Below, piece after piece: positions 10,435 to 19,957 of a stretch of 64,000 bases of DNA. This stretch comes from Panicum virgatum (taxonomy: Eukaryota; Streptophyta; Magnoliopsida; Poales; Poaceae): assembly GCF_016808335.1 (NCBI RefSeq), contig NC_053138.1:61426951-61490950 (forward strand), read 5' to 3'. Positions within the stretch are counted from its first letter, which is position 1, and each line of letters starts with the position of its first letter. The notes beneath the pieces are model-generated. The model did no database searches and was not told the origin of the DNA. It saw only the letters and a program-made list of their open reading frames with translations. The position numbers and the translations under genes were made by a program.

Positions 10435-12593
10435 ATGAGCAACGGTACAAAATCATTTCTTTTGCTCGATCTCTTTACCTAGGATTGAACTATTCGATTC
10501 CTTTGGTAGAACACTTACATTTAGACCATAGATGATATCCCTAGCAAAAGAATCATGTTTCCATGGTCGATTCTGTTGATGCTCGTAGTTAGGGTTTTTT
10601 GGGCAAACCCGGAAGTTCCGGGTTTCAAATCCGGAAGTTCCGAATTTACCCAGAAAACTGGAATCCAGCTCTGATCTTCCAAATTATCGGTTTCTTTCAC
10701 TCAAAATCATTCCAGTCCTAAATTCAAGGTTCCTCCTTGTTTTTCACAGATAATTCAAATGAGGAAAGATTTGTTTTGAGGAGAAGAAGCAAAAATCCTA
10801 ATGTTCCCATTGGGACAAGAAGATCCATGAGGCAACTTTCCAGAGGCACCTTGCACATTGCAGATGAGCCAGAAATTCAGGAGGAAAACAACACCTCTAG
10901 TGATGATGGGGAGGAGAGTGATCCAAATTATCATGAATCACCTCCCCATGGAACAAAAAGAAGTGGTAGGCAAATGAGCAGCAGCAGCAGCAGTGGTGGC
11001 CATGGAGTTGGCAGTGGTAGTGCTCAACCCGATGAAGAAGAGGAAGAAGAGGGGCAGCAACAACAGTCCGGTCAGCCACTCTTTGTGACTGGAGTCATGA
11101 TGAGAAAGCCAAGTGTTCCCCATGACTATATCATGACTGATTACATGAAGAGGGGAATGACAGACAAAGTAAGAAAAGAAAGATTGAAGAATCCTTTGCG
11201 TGCTAAGAAAGGAAGAAGTGTTGATTATAGATTTCAAACCAAGTTTCATCAAGACTTCTATGTGAGTGCAATTCTTAGCAAGAAATACAAAGTGGCACGC
11301 TCTCAATTTATGAATTGGCCAAAACTTGAAAGCATGGGAGATCCAATTTTTAATGAGATCATTAGTGCATGCAAGGCTAAGCACATATACAAAATCATGG
11401 CATTTCAATATGATTGGAACATAGAAGTGATTGCTCAATTTTATGCCACTTGCTTTTTTGAAACACATGATGATATGAGATGGGTCCATTGGATGACAGA
11501 AGGAAAATGGTATAAAATTAATTATGCTGAGTTTGCATTCATGTTTGGATTTGGGAGAGCTGATGCAGAAAGAGTTAGACTTCACCTTAGCTCTCCTCTT
11601 CCCAAAGAGGAAATGAAATGCATGTACTTACCTGGCAGGGAGTCAGAGTTTGGGGGGCCTAAAGGACTAATTCCATTTTATGCATATCTTAACAAGTTCT
11701 TTAGGAAGACACTTGCTCCAAGAGAGGGTGATGCTCACAATATATCGTCATATGGAAAGAATTTGCTATATGCTTTAACTCCTAGTGAGCCAGAGTTCAG
11801 TGTGTTTGATTACATATGGGAGGAAATCAAGTCCATATCTGAATCACCTCAAAAGTGTTGTGGTTTTGGAGCTTATCTCATGTTCATGATTGATCAAAAG
11901 ACCAACAAAAGATTTGAGTGTGATTACAAACATCCTCCTGTTGATGTCAAGATGGACTCACACCCCGGACCCACTCTTGCTGAAATTATTACATCTAGAG
12001 AGCAAGATGCAGCTCCAGGTGATGGTGATACAGCCCCACATGCTCCTACACATGCTCCTACACATGCTCCTAGTGCACCACATGTCCCTACTCGCTCCTA
12101 TTCTAGGTGTGGTGGCTCTAGATCTCAAAATTGGGAAAAGCCTCCCTCTCCAATTAGAAAGATGTTCAACATGATTTTTGGGATGTGCAAGTCCACAAAT
12201 GATGTGGTGCACAAGGAGAGGGAAAGGAGGAAGAAAGACACTTTGAGGCTAAAGAAATTGCAAGAAGCCATGTTGCCCAATGATCCTCCCTCACCCATTG
12301 GCTCAGAAGGACATCAAAGTGAGCCTGAAACTATGGAGCAAATGAATGCTAGATATCAGCAAGAAGATTATTGGGGGCAGCTCTATGGAAGTGGCACCAC
12401 ATCCTATGTTAATCCTACTGTTGTTGACCCCTCGACCACTTTCATGCCTCAGGCTCCTCAGTTTCCACCACCACCTCCATCTTATGGGTTCGATGCTTAT
12501 GGTGCTTGGATGTTTGATCACCAGGTTGGTGATGCCGGCCAAGGTTCGAGTAGGCAAGATGAAAGACAAGACGATGAGGATGATGATCAGTAG
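10435..12593 (+). CDS. Spliced retrotransposon ORF, unknown function
   Basis: Predicted exons are 10435-10444 and 10750-12593. The long frame has no ATG at its 5' end, but ATGAGCAACG followed by a GT donor at 10445 joins in phase to the exon after TTTTTCACAG (intron 10445-10749), giving a start MSNDNSNEERF and about 617 residues. Visible order: basic N-terminus; acidic/Ser-rich linker with poly-Ser and poly-Glu; a conserved-looking globular centre (about residues 160-400, FMNWPKLESMGDPIFNEI, FQYDWNIEVIAQFYATCFFE); a HAPT repeat; a KERERRKKDTLRLKKLQEA helix; and a Pro-rich then acidic tail. The globular part resembles plant transposon-associated proteins that start with a helical FYA motif. 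No zinc knuckle, protease or RT is present. A nucleic-acid-binding or Gag-like role is only a guess. No stops interrupt it, unlike most elements here. Confidence 0.7.
10609..10643. repeat. Paired dyad inside the predicted intron
   Basis: CCGGAAGTTCCGG at 10609 (AAAC/GTTT arms) and CCGGAAGTTCCGA at 10631 (AAAT arms), 22 bp apart. Confidence 0.9.
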
Positions 12594-12708
12594 TAGAAGC
12601 TCCAGAAAAACTCCCCTCAGGCCCTTCTTGGTGATAGATGACAAAGGGGGAGAGATTATTGAAGATTAAAGCTTCTACTCATACTTCAGTGTTTCTGGTC
12701 AGGCAAAC

Positions 12709-12744
12709 CCGGAGGTTCCGGGTTTCCAAATCCGGAAGTTCCGG
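12709..12744. repeat. Paired dyad, 3' of the ORF
   Basis: CCGGAGGTTCCGG at 12709 and CCGGAAGTTCCGG at 12732, 23 bp apart, 116 bp after the stop codon. Confidence 0.9.
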
Positions 12745-12939
12745 ATTTGAGTGTGGGATGCCACATGCCATGTAATAAATTCGTTTTAGCTCATGAGGAC
12801 TTGAGAACAAATTGTATTGTGTGATATTGTGTGGTGAACCTTGTTTAGATGCTTTAAACTAATATGTTATGCTTGTTAGTGTGATAAAAGGTGATGAAAT
12901 GATGTTTTGTTGTTTTTAGGCCAGTTCTGCCTGGCAAAT

Positions 12940-12974
12940 CCGGAAGTTCCGGATTTGTAACCCGGAGGTTCTGG
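12940..12974. repeat. Paired dyad, 3' untranslated region
   Basis: CCGGAAGTTCCGG at 12940 and CCGGAGGTTCTGG at 12962, 22 bp apart. Confidence 0.9.
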
Positions 12975-13267
12975 GTTTGGACTGACAGAACTGACATACT
13001 TCTTTTATCTTGCTTTTGTGTGAGATATCTGTCATATGCATCATGTATTATTTGATCACACATTTGTTTTGCACTCCACGGATGCTAAGATTTAGGGGGA
13101 GCTCTTTGTTTTTCTTATGAATATGTGCAAAATGGCATTTGAGGCCAAATTGATTGAATTCCATTCAATGCACACAGTAAGGGGGAGCTCCTACAAAATC
13201 TGAAAATTCAAAAGCTATATTTGTTATATCTTTTTGTAAGCTTTAACCGGTGTTGTCATCAATCACC

Positions 13268-13281
13268 AAAAAGGGGGAGAT
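13268..13281 (+). promoter_or_regulatory. Polypurine tract
   Basis: AAAAAGGGGGAGA plus one T directly before the LTR start TGAAAG; the expected plus-strand primer site. Confidence 0.8.
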
Positions 13282-14478
13282 TGAAAGTGCATCTTGGCCC
13301 CTAGTGTGTTTTGGTGGATTGATTGACACCACGATTAAAGGGCTAACTATCTTGTTGAGTATATGAGTAGGAATTGATTATCACAATTGAAATCTATGTG
13401 TTGAAATGAATCAAGATTCAAGACACATGCTCATATGACAAGATGAATGACATGTTCTAGTATGAGAATGTTAACAAACAACAGCTATCATGGAAATTGG
13501 GATATGTATCAACGATAAAGAATTTATTCGTATATCCAAATGAAGCTTGTTGACATAAGTGAAATTCAAAATGACAAGCCAAGGTATTGTGAATGAGACA
13601 AAGGTATATGCTTAGGCATAGTCTCACAATTGGAGAAACTTGTCATAAGGGATGTATGAGATAGTTGATGATCAAGCTAGCATGAAAGAAATGATGTTCA
13701 TTGTAATGGCAAAATCAATGTGAGTTCAAGAGGGCTCTTGAGGATAAATGGATGTGATCGAAAGGCGTGTTTCTAGAGGCTATGTAAGCAAAGGCTTGGC
13801 ATGAGCAAAAAAACCGATAATGATCAAGTCCAAGAATTCTAAGAGACATGGAGAATTTCATATTGACAAGTGTCATTCATTAGAGAAGAAAAACTGCTTA
13901 TGGATCAAATATAGATTTCATTGTAAGTTAATTGTGATACAAGCCTACATGAAGCTATATGTGATGCAAGGATGAAGAGTTGGAATTCGGGAATGGGTTT
14001 CTAGGTACTAAGCTTGGAGAAGGGCAATTGTGGTTGTGCCGAGGAACCAATGCTAGGGTGACGAAACGTTCCTTGGGTTCAACTTGGAGAATCTTGGTCA
14101 TGTGTGGTGTTCATGTTGGCAAGTATCAATCTTTCTAGAATCTTGTTGTGAAGATGGTGACTTAAATTAGAAGTGGATTTCATTCAAGGATAAAGGTTCA
14201 AGGTCACTAGCTCAAGGAAGATGTGCTCAAAGTAAAGAAGCCAAGTTGGATGCACACCTCAGATTGTGATTGATCAACACACGGCATAGGATGAAAAAGA
14301 GAAGCTCAAGAAGTTGAAATGTAATTTATCTTTGATCTTGAGTTTAGGTATGCCGTACTATCAAGAGGGATGCATCACAATAGTCTTTGGTTTAGTCTCA
14401 GTGCTCAAGTAACCCATGTGAGTTGAGAGAGACACAAAAGCCTCAAGAACACATATTAACTCTGCTGTCAGGGCAAAT

Positions 14479-14513
14479 CCGGAAGTTCCGGATTTGGAAT
14501 CCGGAAGTTCCGG
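14479..14513. repeat. Paired dyad, LTR upstream of TATA
   Basis: Two perfect CCGGAAGTTCCGG copies at 14479 and 14501, both with AATC/GATT-type arms, 22 bp apart, about 120-150 bp before the TATA-like box. Confidence 0.92.
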
Positions 14514-14554
14514 ATTTGGTACACGTGGTACTAACGGCTAGTTGGTTTGAAAAC

Positions 14555-14590
14555 TCGGAGGTTCCGGGTTGTAGAATCCGGAAGTTCCGG
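14555..14590. repeat. Paired dyad next to the TATA box
   Basis: TCGGAGGTTCCGG at 14555 and CCGGAAGTTCCGG at 14578, 23 bp apart; the last base is 40 bp before the TATA-like box. Confidence 0.9.
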
Positions 14591-14630
14591 ATTCTAACTG
14601 TCACATAACGGCTAGTTTTGTTGGGACTGA

Positions 14631-14640
14631 CTATTTATAC
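14631..14640 (+). promoter_or_regulatory. Probable LTR TATA box
   Basis: CTATTTATAC followed by a C-rich stretch, mid-LTR, in the sense orientation of the element. No other TATA-like site in the LTR has this context. Confidence 0.6.
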
Positions 14641-15312
14641 CCCTTAGCCCCCTCCTTGGTGGGCTGCTGTTCCAGGCTCTTTTCTGTTGATTGCTGGTCG
14701 TCCAAAGAAACTTGGTAGCCATAGTTGAGCTCTCCCCAACCTCTCTTTGTGAGATTGTGTGATTAGTGTATATCCTTGAGTTGGGTTGAGAGAGTTGAAT
14801 GCTTGAGAGCATTAGAGAGCACAGCAAACCTTGAGCACTTGAGATTAGCCGTGATTTGTGTGATTCGCATTTGTTACTCTTGGAGGTGAAGCCTCCTAGA
14901 CGGCTAGGCGTCGCCGGCTAGCTTCCAAGAATTGTGGTGAGCAGCGGCAAGTTTATTGCAGCACCGATCTTGTGCCACGAGGGCGCATGGTCATATAGTG
15001 GAAGGAGGAGATAGCTTGACCTTGGAGTCGATATAAGCTTCCTCAACGGAGACTAGGATTCACACATGGGTGCACGGGGTGAATCTGAACTTCGGTAAAA
15101 CAAATCCTTGTGTTCATTGCATTTACTTTTATTTTGTGGTTTTGAGGAGCTCTCCATTAGACACTTGTGTCTTGGAGATATTGTGTTTTCGTTTGTGCAG
15201 GATCTGCGTGAACCTGCTCAAGGAACTTCTCTGAGCAGACTCTACAATTGGGGTTTGAATTTACATTCATTTATTAGCACTACTCTTTGTGTTCACTCTG
15301 TTCTGAGTGAAC

Positions 15313-15348
15313 TCGGAAGTTCCGGATTGACAAACCCAGAAGTTCCGA
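15313..15348. repeat. Paired dyad near the LTR end
   Basis: TCGGAAGTTCCGG at 15313 and CCAGAAGTTCCGA at 15336, 23 bp apart. Confidence 0.9.
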
Positions 15349-15372
15349 GTTCACCCACTGTCTAGCCCAAAT

Positions 15373-15407
15373 CCGGAAGTTCCGGATTTGAAACCCGGAA
15401 GTTCCGG
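15373..15407. repeat. Paired dyad near the LTR end, best-preserved example
   Basis: CCGGAAGTTCCGG at 15373 with AAAT/ATTT arms and at 15395 with AAAC/GTTT arms, 22 bp apart; both are full 10-bp-arm dyads around a single central G. Confidence 0.95.
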
Positions 15408-15501
15408 GTTTGGCAGACAGTGAATTTTATCCGCTGCGTTTGAGTAAAAATTTGTAGGTGCGCCTATTCACCCCCCTCTAGGCGACATCACGGTCCTTTC
15501 A

Positions 15502-17400
15502 GTATTTGATAGTTATGTTTGCCAACAATCTGTAACTTAGATGTTGGAGTTCGATTTGTATCTTGCAATATTTTGATTAATATTTAGCGAAAATATATCT
15601 AGTGTAGTTGTTAGAGCACTTAAGTAGCATCTAGCAGATCTAGACCTGACTCATCATCGGAGCGAAATAAAAATGATCATGGATTAGACAAAAAAAAAGT
15701 TATGTTAAAAAATAAGTTGAGGCCTCTTGCTGGCTTTGGTAAATAAATGTTATGCAAAACTTATATATATGCGTGTTATGTTAATGCATATATGTTTTAA
15801 TTTTTTTATTTAACCGAACCTATTATTGTTTTTCCCACTTTGGTTACTGCACAATTTATTTGTTTTTAGCCCATATGACAGCATATATTGATCTACTTTA
15901 GAGTTTTGTCATCTCGGTGATAGATAGTTCCATATATATCTTTGTTGTTGTTTCTAACTCTTTTCTTTATTTTTCATTTTCTCTAGCAAATTTTATTGAT
16001 TTCTCTGTCTTCTATTTTGTTCGTCGGTATATTTGAAGTTTCCTGTTTAGTATTGTGCCTCAGGGTTTTTTTCTGAGTGAAGAGGAGCATCGACAACGTA
16101 TATTTGTTTGAATCATTTGATTTTTTACTGTAGGCAATCGACTTTGAGATAGATTAGTAGGACTTCAGGCCTGTATCTGTGGCTAAAATAACTTCAGTTG
16201 TGGCTTCTTTGATGGGGCAGCTTTTTTTATGGATATAGAACTGTTTTGAAAACCGTTCGATAGAACCGCTTCTTCTATTTTTTCATGAATATATGAAAGA
16301 TGTCAAATGTCCAACATGACATGGCTATAATTTAATATTTTTCTCATTCTAATGATATTATTTATAGACTAAACCAATAAATTCACTTTTGTCCTTTTCT
16401 TTTGTCCTCATTTTCTCTTTTTTCCTGCCTTTTTTTATATTCTCCTTTTTCTACTTTCCTTACCCGTTCAATCTTGGTGCTTCTTTATCTTTTTCTCTAC
16501 TCTTTCTCTATACTTCTTTAGAGGTATCGATCACATTTGTGTTCCATGCCTAGTGTGTACTTATAGAAGATTAGATGGGGATAACAATGTTAATAATTAT
16601 CTATGCTATTTGATTCCTCACATGACTAACTCCCTGATTTTTCCCATGCATCTATTTAGAGTGATCTAATAATAGTCACATTTATTTGTAGGTTTCGGTG
16701 CTTTACCCTTTATCCCAGTGATTATTACTTGTATGGAACTATTTATATGCCCATAGAATTATAATTCTTTGTTGACCACCATCAGATTAGTTTGTATAAC
16801 TAAAGTTGTTCAAGAATATGCAATATTTATGATGATAATCCTTGTTTGGAGAAAGCATTGATTCTTTAGCGGATATTTCTCTCACATTAATTCGTCTGCG
16901 TGTTCATTGGCCCACACTTACAATCATAAGGTGCCAATGGTCTTGCAATAGGTTGCAATATGTGAAACTCTACGCATCATCATTATTTTTTCGTCCCTAT
17001 CTTGACGTTTGGTTGCTCCAGAAGAAATGGATTGATTGAGTTCGGCAATGATTTTGAGTAGAATCCAGTGTGCTTCATGTAGCTGCATGTACTGCAGGAC
17101 GTTCTTGAGACTCAAAAAGTTGTGATTCGAAATCTTGGGCAAAGACTATGGTCGCGTCGTAGTGCAGGGCGTTCCAAAGATTTTTCAAAGCAATTATCTC
17201 TTTCAATAGTACCAATACAATACAACTATGGTCGTGTTGTCACGCTTATGCTACTGCTATTTTTTTTGCATCTTTAAGAAAGGTTAATGCGAGACATAGA
17301 TGGTAACATGAGTTTTTATGTCATGCAGACCTTGTATTTAACTTTAATTGGATACACACACTTTTTGGTAGTTTAAAATATTGTATCTCATTAAATTAGA
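15502..17400. other. AT-rich intergenic, nothing recognised
   Basis: Long AT-rich stretch with no coding support on either strand. Confidence 0.5.
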
Positions 17401-18793
17401 CATGGACTCTTTTGTCCAATTTAGATCGTTAGATCTTCATTAAATCGAATGGTGTAAATCATATACACAAATACTATTTAGATCTTCATTAATTTGGAGT
17501 ATTTATTAAATTTATTTGCCATGAAACTCAAACTTGGATTTTTATTATTGCATTTGATACTATTTATTTAGCTATTTTTCTTCTTAATATGATTCATAAT
17601 CACTAAACATATCAACAATAATTTTTTTATTCTAGTTCTTGCATTTATCTATTTATTAATCATATTTGATGTCAATTTTTTTATACTTTTAATTTTTAAT
17701 TTAGCTATTTGGCTAATAATAATTTTTTTGTCATGTGCCAATGCTAATTTTTTTTATTTTATAATTCCGAATTTGCCTATTTAGTAATTGTATTTAACAT
17801 GGACTCTTTGGTTAAGTCCTAATTTCTTTATTTTTTAATTCTAAATTAAGTTATATTTACTAATCGTATTTGGTATGAACTCTTTGTCATGTCCTTTTTT
17901 TAATTTTTTAAATTCGAAATTAGCTATTTATTAATCGTATTTGACATCTCATCGCGTTTCTTTACTCCATCATCATCACGAAATCGTCCGTCCATCCATC
18001 TTCGATATCCCTTCACGTCGGGGCAGTGCCACGACACCGGGGGCACATCGTGTCAGAGGCTCCCTCTGCCAGCCTGTTGCTTGCGACCCTAGGAATTCAA
18101 GTTAACATTATCTCTTTGCAAAGAGGTATTAACAGTCCAGATTAATTGTAAAACAAATGTTTTTCCATCAAGCTCTCGTATTACCCATGCCCCCCTCTTC
18201 TTCAATAGTACAGAACCCATAATCCGTTTGCAAAACTTTTAACAGGTACTAACAATATGACATACTAAAAAATTAGTCAACTGACAACAGTTGAACAGTC
18301 ATAGAATAACGTAGGAATTTCTAGACCCTCTCGACGAATATGGTGGCTTGTTTTAACACTCCCTTAATAATATAATAGAATTTATACTTTTAATTTTAAA
18401 TTTAGCTATTCAGCTAATATTAATTTTTATCTAGTGGTAATGCTATTTTTTTAATTTGATAATTCAAAATTTTCCTATTTAGTAATTGTATTCAACATGG
18501 ACTCTTTGATTAAGCCCTAATTTCCTTATTTTTTAAATTCCGAATTAAACTATTTACTAATAGTATTCAGCATGGACTCTTTGCCATGTCTTAATTTTCC
18601 TTAATTTTTTAAATCCGAAATTAGCTATTTATTAATCGTATTTGATATGAACTCTTGAGTTAGTTTGAACCGTTAGATCTTCATAAAATCCAACGGTGCA
18701 AATTTTTCTCTTTTTTAGATTAATGTGGGAATTTCTAGACCCTCTCGGCGAACGTGATGGCTTCTTTTAACACTCCTTTAATAATATAATAGA
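17400..18793. repeat. Duplicated AT-rich repeat of unknown class
   Basis: The block at 17700-17950 recurs at 18399-18650 with moderate divergence, in the same order: TTTAGCTATT, AATGCTA, GTAATTGTATT, CATGGACTCTTTG, AATTAGCTATTTATTAATCG. A second shared unit, GACCCTCTCG through CTTAATAATATAATAG, occurs at about 18320-18372 and 18738-18793. It looks like two adjacent copies of one element ending in the same A/T-rich motif. No inverted terminal repeats, target duplication or coding frame were found. Confidence 0.6.
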
Positions 18794-18970
18794 TGTGGTC
18801 CTATCCCGCCATAAGAAAGTGTAATTGGAATTTATTTAGAAACTCGATTTGATGAATATGAATTTTTCTCCTCCTCCACCTTTGCACGGAATCCGATGCT
18901 GCAGCGTGGTGCCAGCCCATTCGAATCGAACGAGAAAAAGAAACACCCAGACCTCGAGGCTATGCGGGCC

Positions 18971-19205
18971 GGCCTTGGTTACTGGGTTCCAAAACTTTGG
19001 ATGTCCAGTCTAGAATTTTTGCCGTTGTGCGTTTAGTTGATCCAAAATTCTAGACAGTTTTATTAAAAATTGTTAGATGCACCTCTCCTCCTTCATTTCA
19101 AAAAACCAAAATTTTAGAACAGATCAATATTTTAGTCCCGCGCGTTTGGAACTTTGACTCATTTCGGCCTAGACTAAAATTTGGATCCAGTAACCAAATA
19201 GAGCC
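18971..19205. mobile_element. MITE with GGCC-type terminal inverted repeats
   Basis: The left end GGCCTTGGTTACTGGGTTCC and the reverse complement of the right end, GGCTCTATTTGGTTACTGG, form an imperfect TIR including the shared GGTTACTGG. AAATTTTAG-like repeats extend inward. It is 235 bp with no coding frame, typical of grass MITEs. Superfamily is not certain because no clear target duplication is visible. Confidence 0.65.
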
Positions 19206-19417
19206 TAAAAACGCCGTGGGCTGCAAAATTGAGGAATGCTGGCTTCTGCTACGCCTGGCCTGCTTCAACTCTGGGCCCGCGAGGCCCATTTTTCCACCAG
19301 CTATCATTTTTTTATGATGACATAATAAATGGCCTCCCCGTTGACTGTTGTCTTGTCTGGACCCGGATGCGGCGGCGCGTCGATCCCGGCTGGAGTGTCG
19401 GCAGGCGGCCGGACACG

Positions 19418-19714
19418 GGCCGTGTTTGGTTAGAGGTGAAAAGATTTTTGTTTTTATCACTAATTTAAAGTATTAAATGAAGTCTAATTATAAAATAATT
19501 TTTATAATTATAGTATTGTATCATGTGCTGTAGCTAATAAAATTTTTAACCGCATAATTAGAGAATGATTAGGTGCGGTTATTATAGCATCACTGTAACC
19601 AATCCTAAAAGAACTTGACTCATTAGATTCGTTTCAAAAAATTATACTCATCCGTGAAAAAATTTCATAAATAAATTTCGTTGAGTACTTTCCATTACGA
19701 ACCAAACATTGGCC
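19418..19714. mobile_element. MITE upstream of the SCPL gene
   Basis: The left end GGCCGTGTTTGGTT and the right-end reverse complement GGCCAATGTTTGGTTC form a degenerate TIR. The interior contains ATTAAATGAAGTCTAATTAT and AGATTCGTTTC, sequences typical of a very abundant grass hAT-like MITE family (established knowledge, family name not assigned). It lies about 240 bp upstream of the SCPL start, within its promoter region. Confidence 0.65.
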
Positions 19715-19815
19715 ACGGTGGCCGCCGTCGTTTACGCCGCGGCCGTTTGGTAGTTGGTAGTTGGTACCAACACACTCCACACTGTGCAAGGCGGGGCCCC
19801 TCTCCGCCCGTCGCC

Positions 19816-19908
19816 ATGGCCTTCTTCACTGCGCTGCCGGCGGCTCCATGCGACCATGCCGGGCGTCGCCGCCAACTCCTCGCTGCCTTCTCTCTTTGCC
19901 CGCCGTAG
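19816..19908 (+). promoter_or_regulatory. Upstream ORF (30 codons) before the SCPL start
   Basis: GTCGCCATGGC is a near-ideal plant initiation context, and the frame ends in TAG at 19906-19908. If the transcript begins upstream of 19816, ribosomes would meet this ATG before the SCPL ATG at 19958 and repress SCPL translation unless they reinitiate. The stop is immediately followed by GTGAGC, a possible splice donor, so it could instead be part of a 5' intron boundary. Confidence 0.45.
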
Positions 19909-19957
19909 GTGAGCAGGCCTTTTCCGAATCCCGACCCCGAGATCGGCCTCGCCCTCG

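Larger units (their letters stand above)
9055..15501 (+). mobile_element. 5'-truncated LTR retrotransposon with a spliced ORF
   Basis: A 2.2-kb LTR (13282-15501) beginning TGAAAG and ending CTTTCA is preceded by a purine-rich PPT (AAAAAGGGGGAGA), as expected for a 3' LTR. The internal region contains a leader, one spliced ORF (10435-12593) and a 3' untranslated stretch. No second LTR copy, primer-binding site, reverse transcriptase or integrase is visible, so the element is 5'-truncated and non-autonomous. GGGGGAGATTGAAAGTGCAT at the LTR border is the kind of junction seen in large grass Copia (SIRE/Maximus) elements; that lineage is an inference from termini only. The left edge (about 9055) is placed where SAUR-like sequence ends. 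Confidence 0.75.
13282..15501 (+). repeat. 3' LTR of the truncated element
   Basis: Begins TGAAAGTGCATCTTGG and ends CGGTCCTTTCA; the tips TGAAAG and CTTTCA are a 6-bp inverted repeat. Length is 2220 bp. It contains a TATA-like box at 14631 and four dyad pairs. The partner LTR is absent from the window, so the boundaries rest on the terminal motif and PPT. Confidence 0.8.

Noticed and set aside
10737..10749. Translation start of the long retrotransposon ORF at 10737
   Set aside because: The codon there is TTG and lies in a splice-acceptor tract; the in-phase ATG exon at 10435 explains the frame better.
9891..15407. Dyad pairs as a CRISPR array
   Set aside because: Pairs are scattered over 5.5 kb with no regular spacers and no cas genes, in plant DNA.
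19816..19908. ATG at 19816 as the SCPL start
   Set aside because: Its frame ends in TAG before the signal peptide and is not in frame with the SCPL domain.
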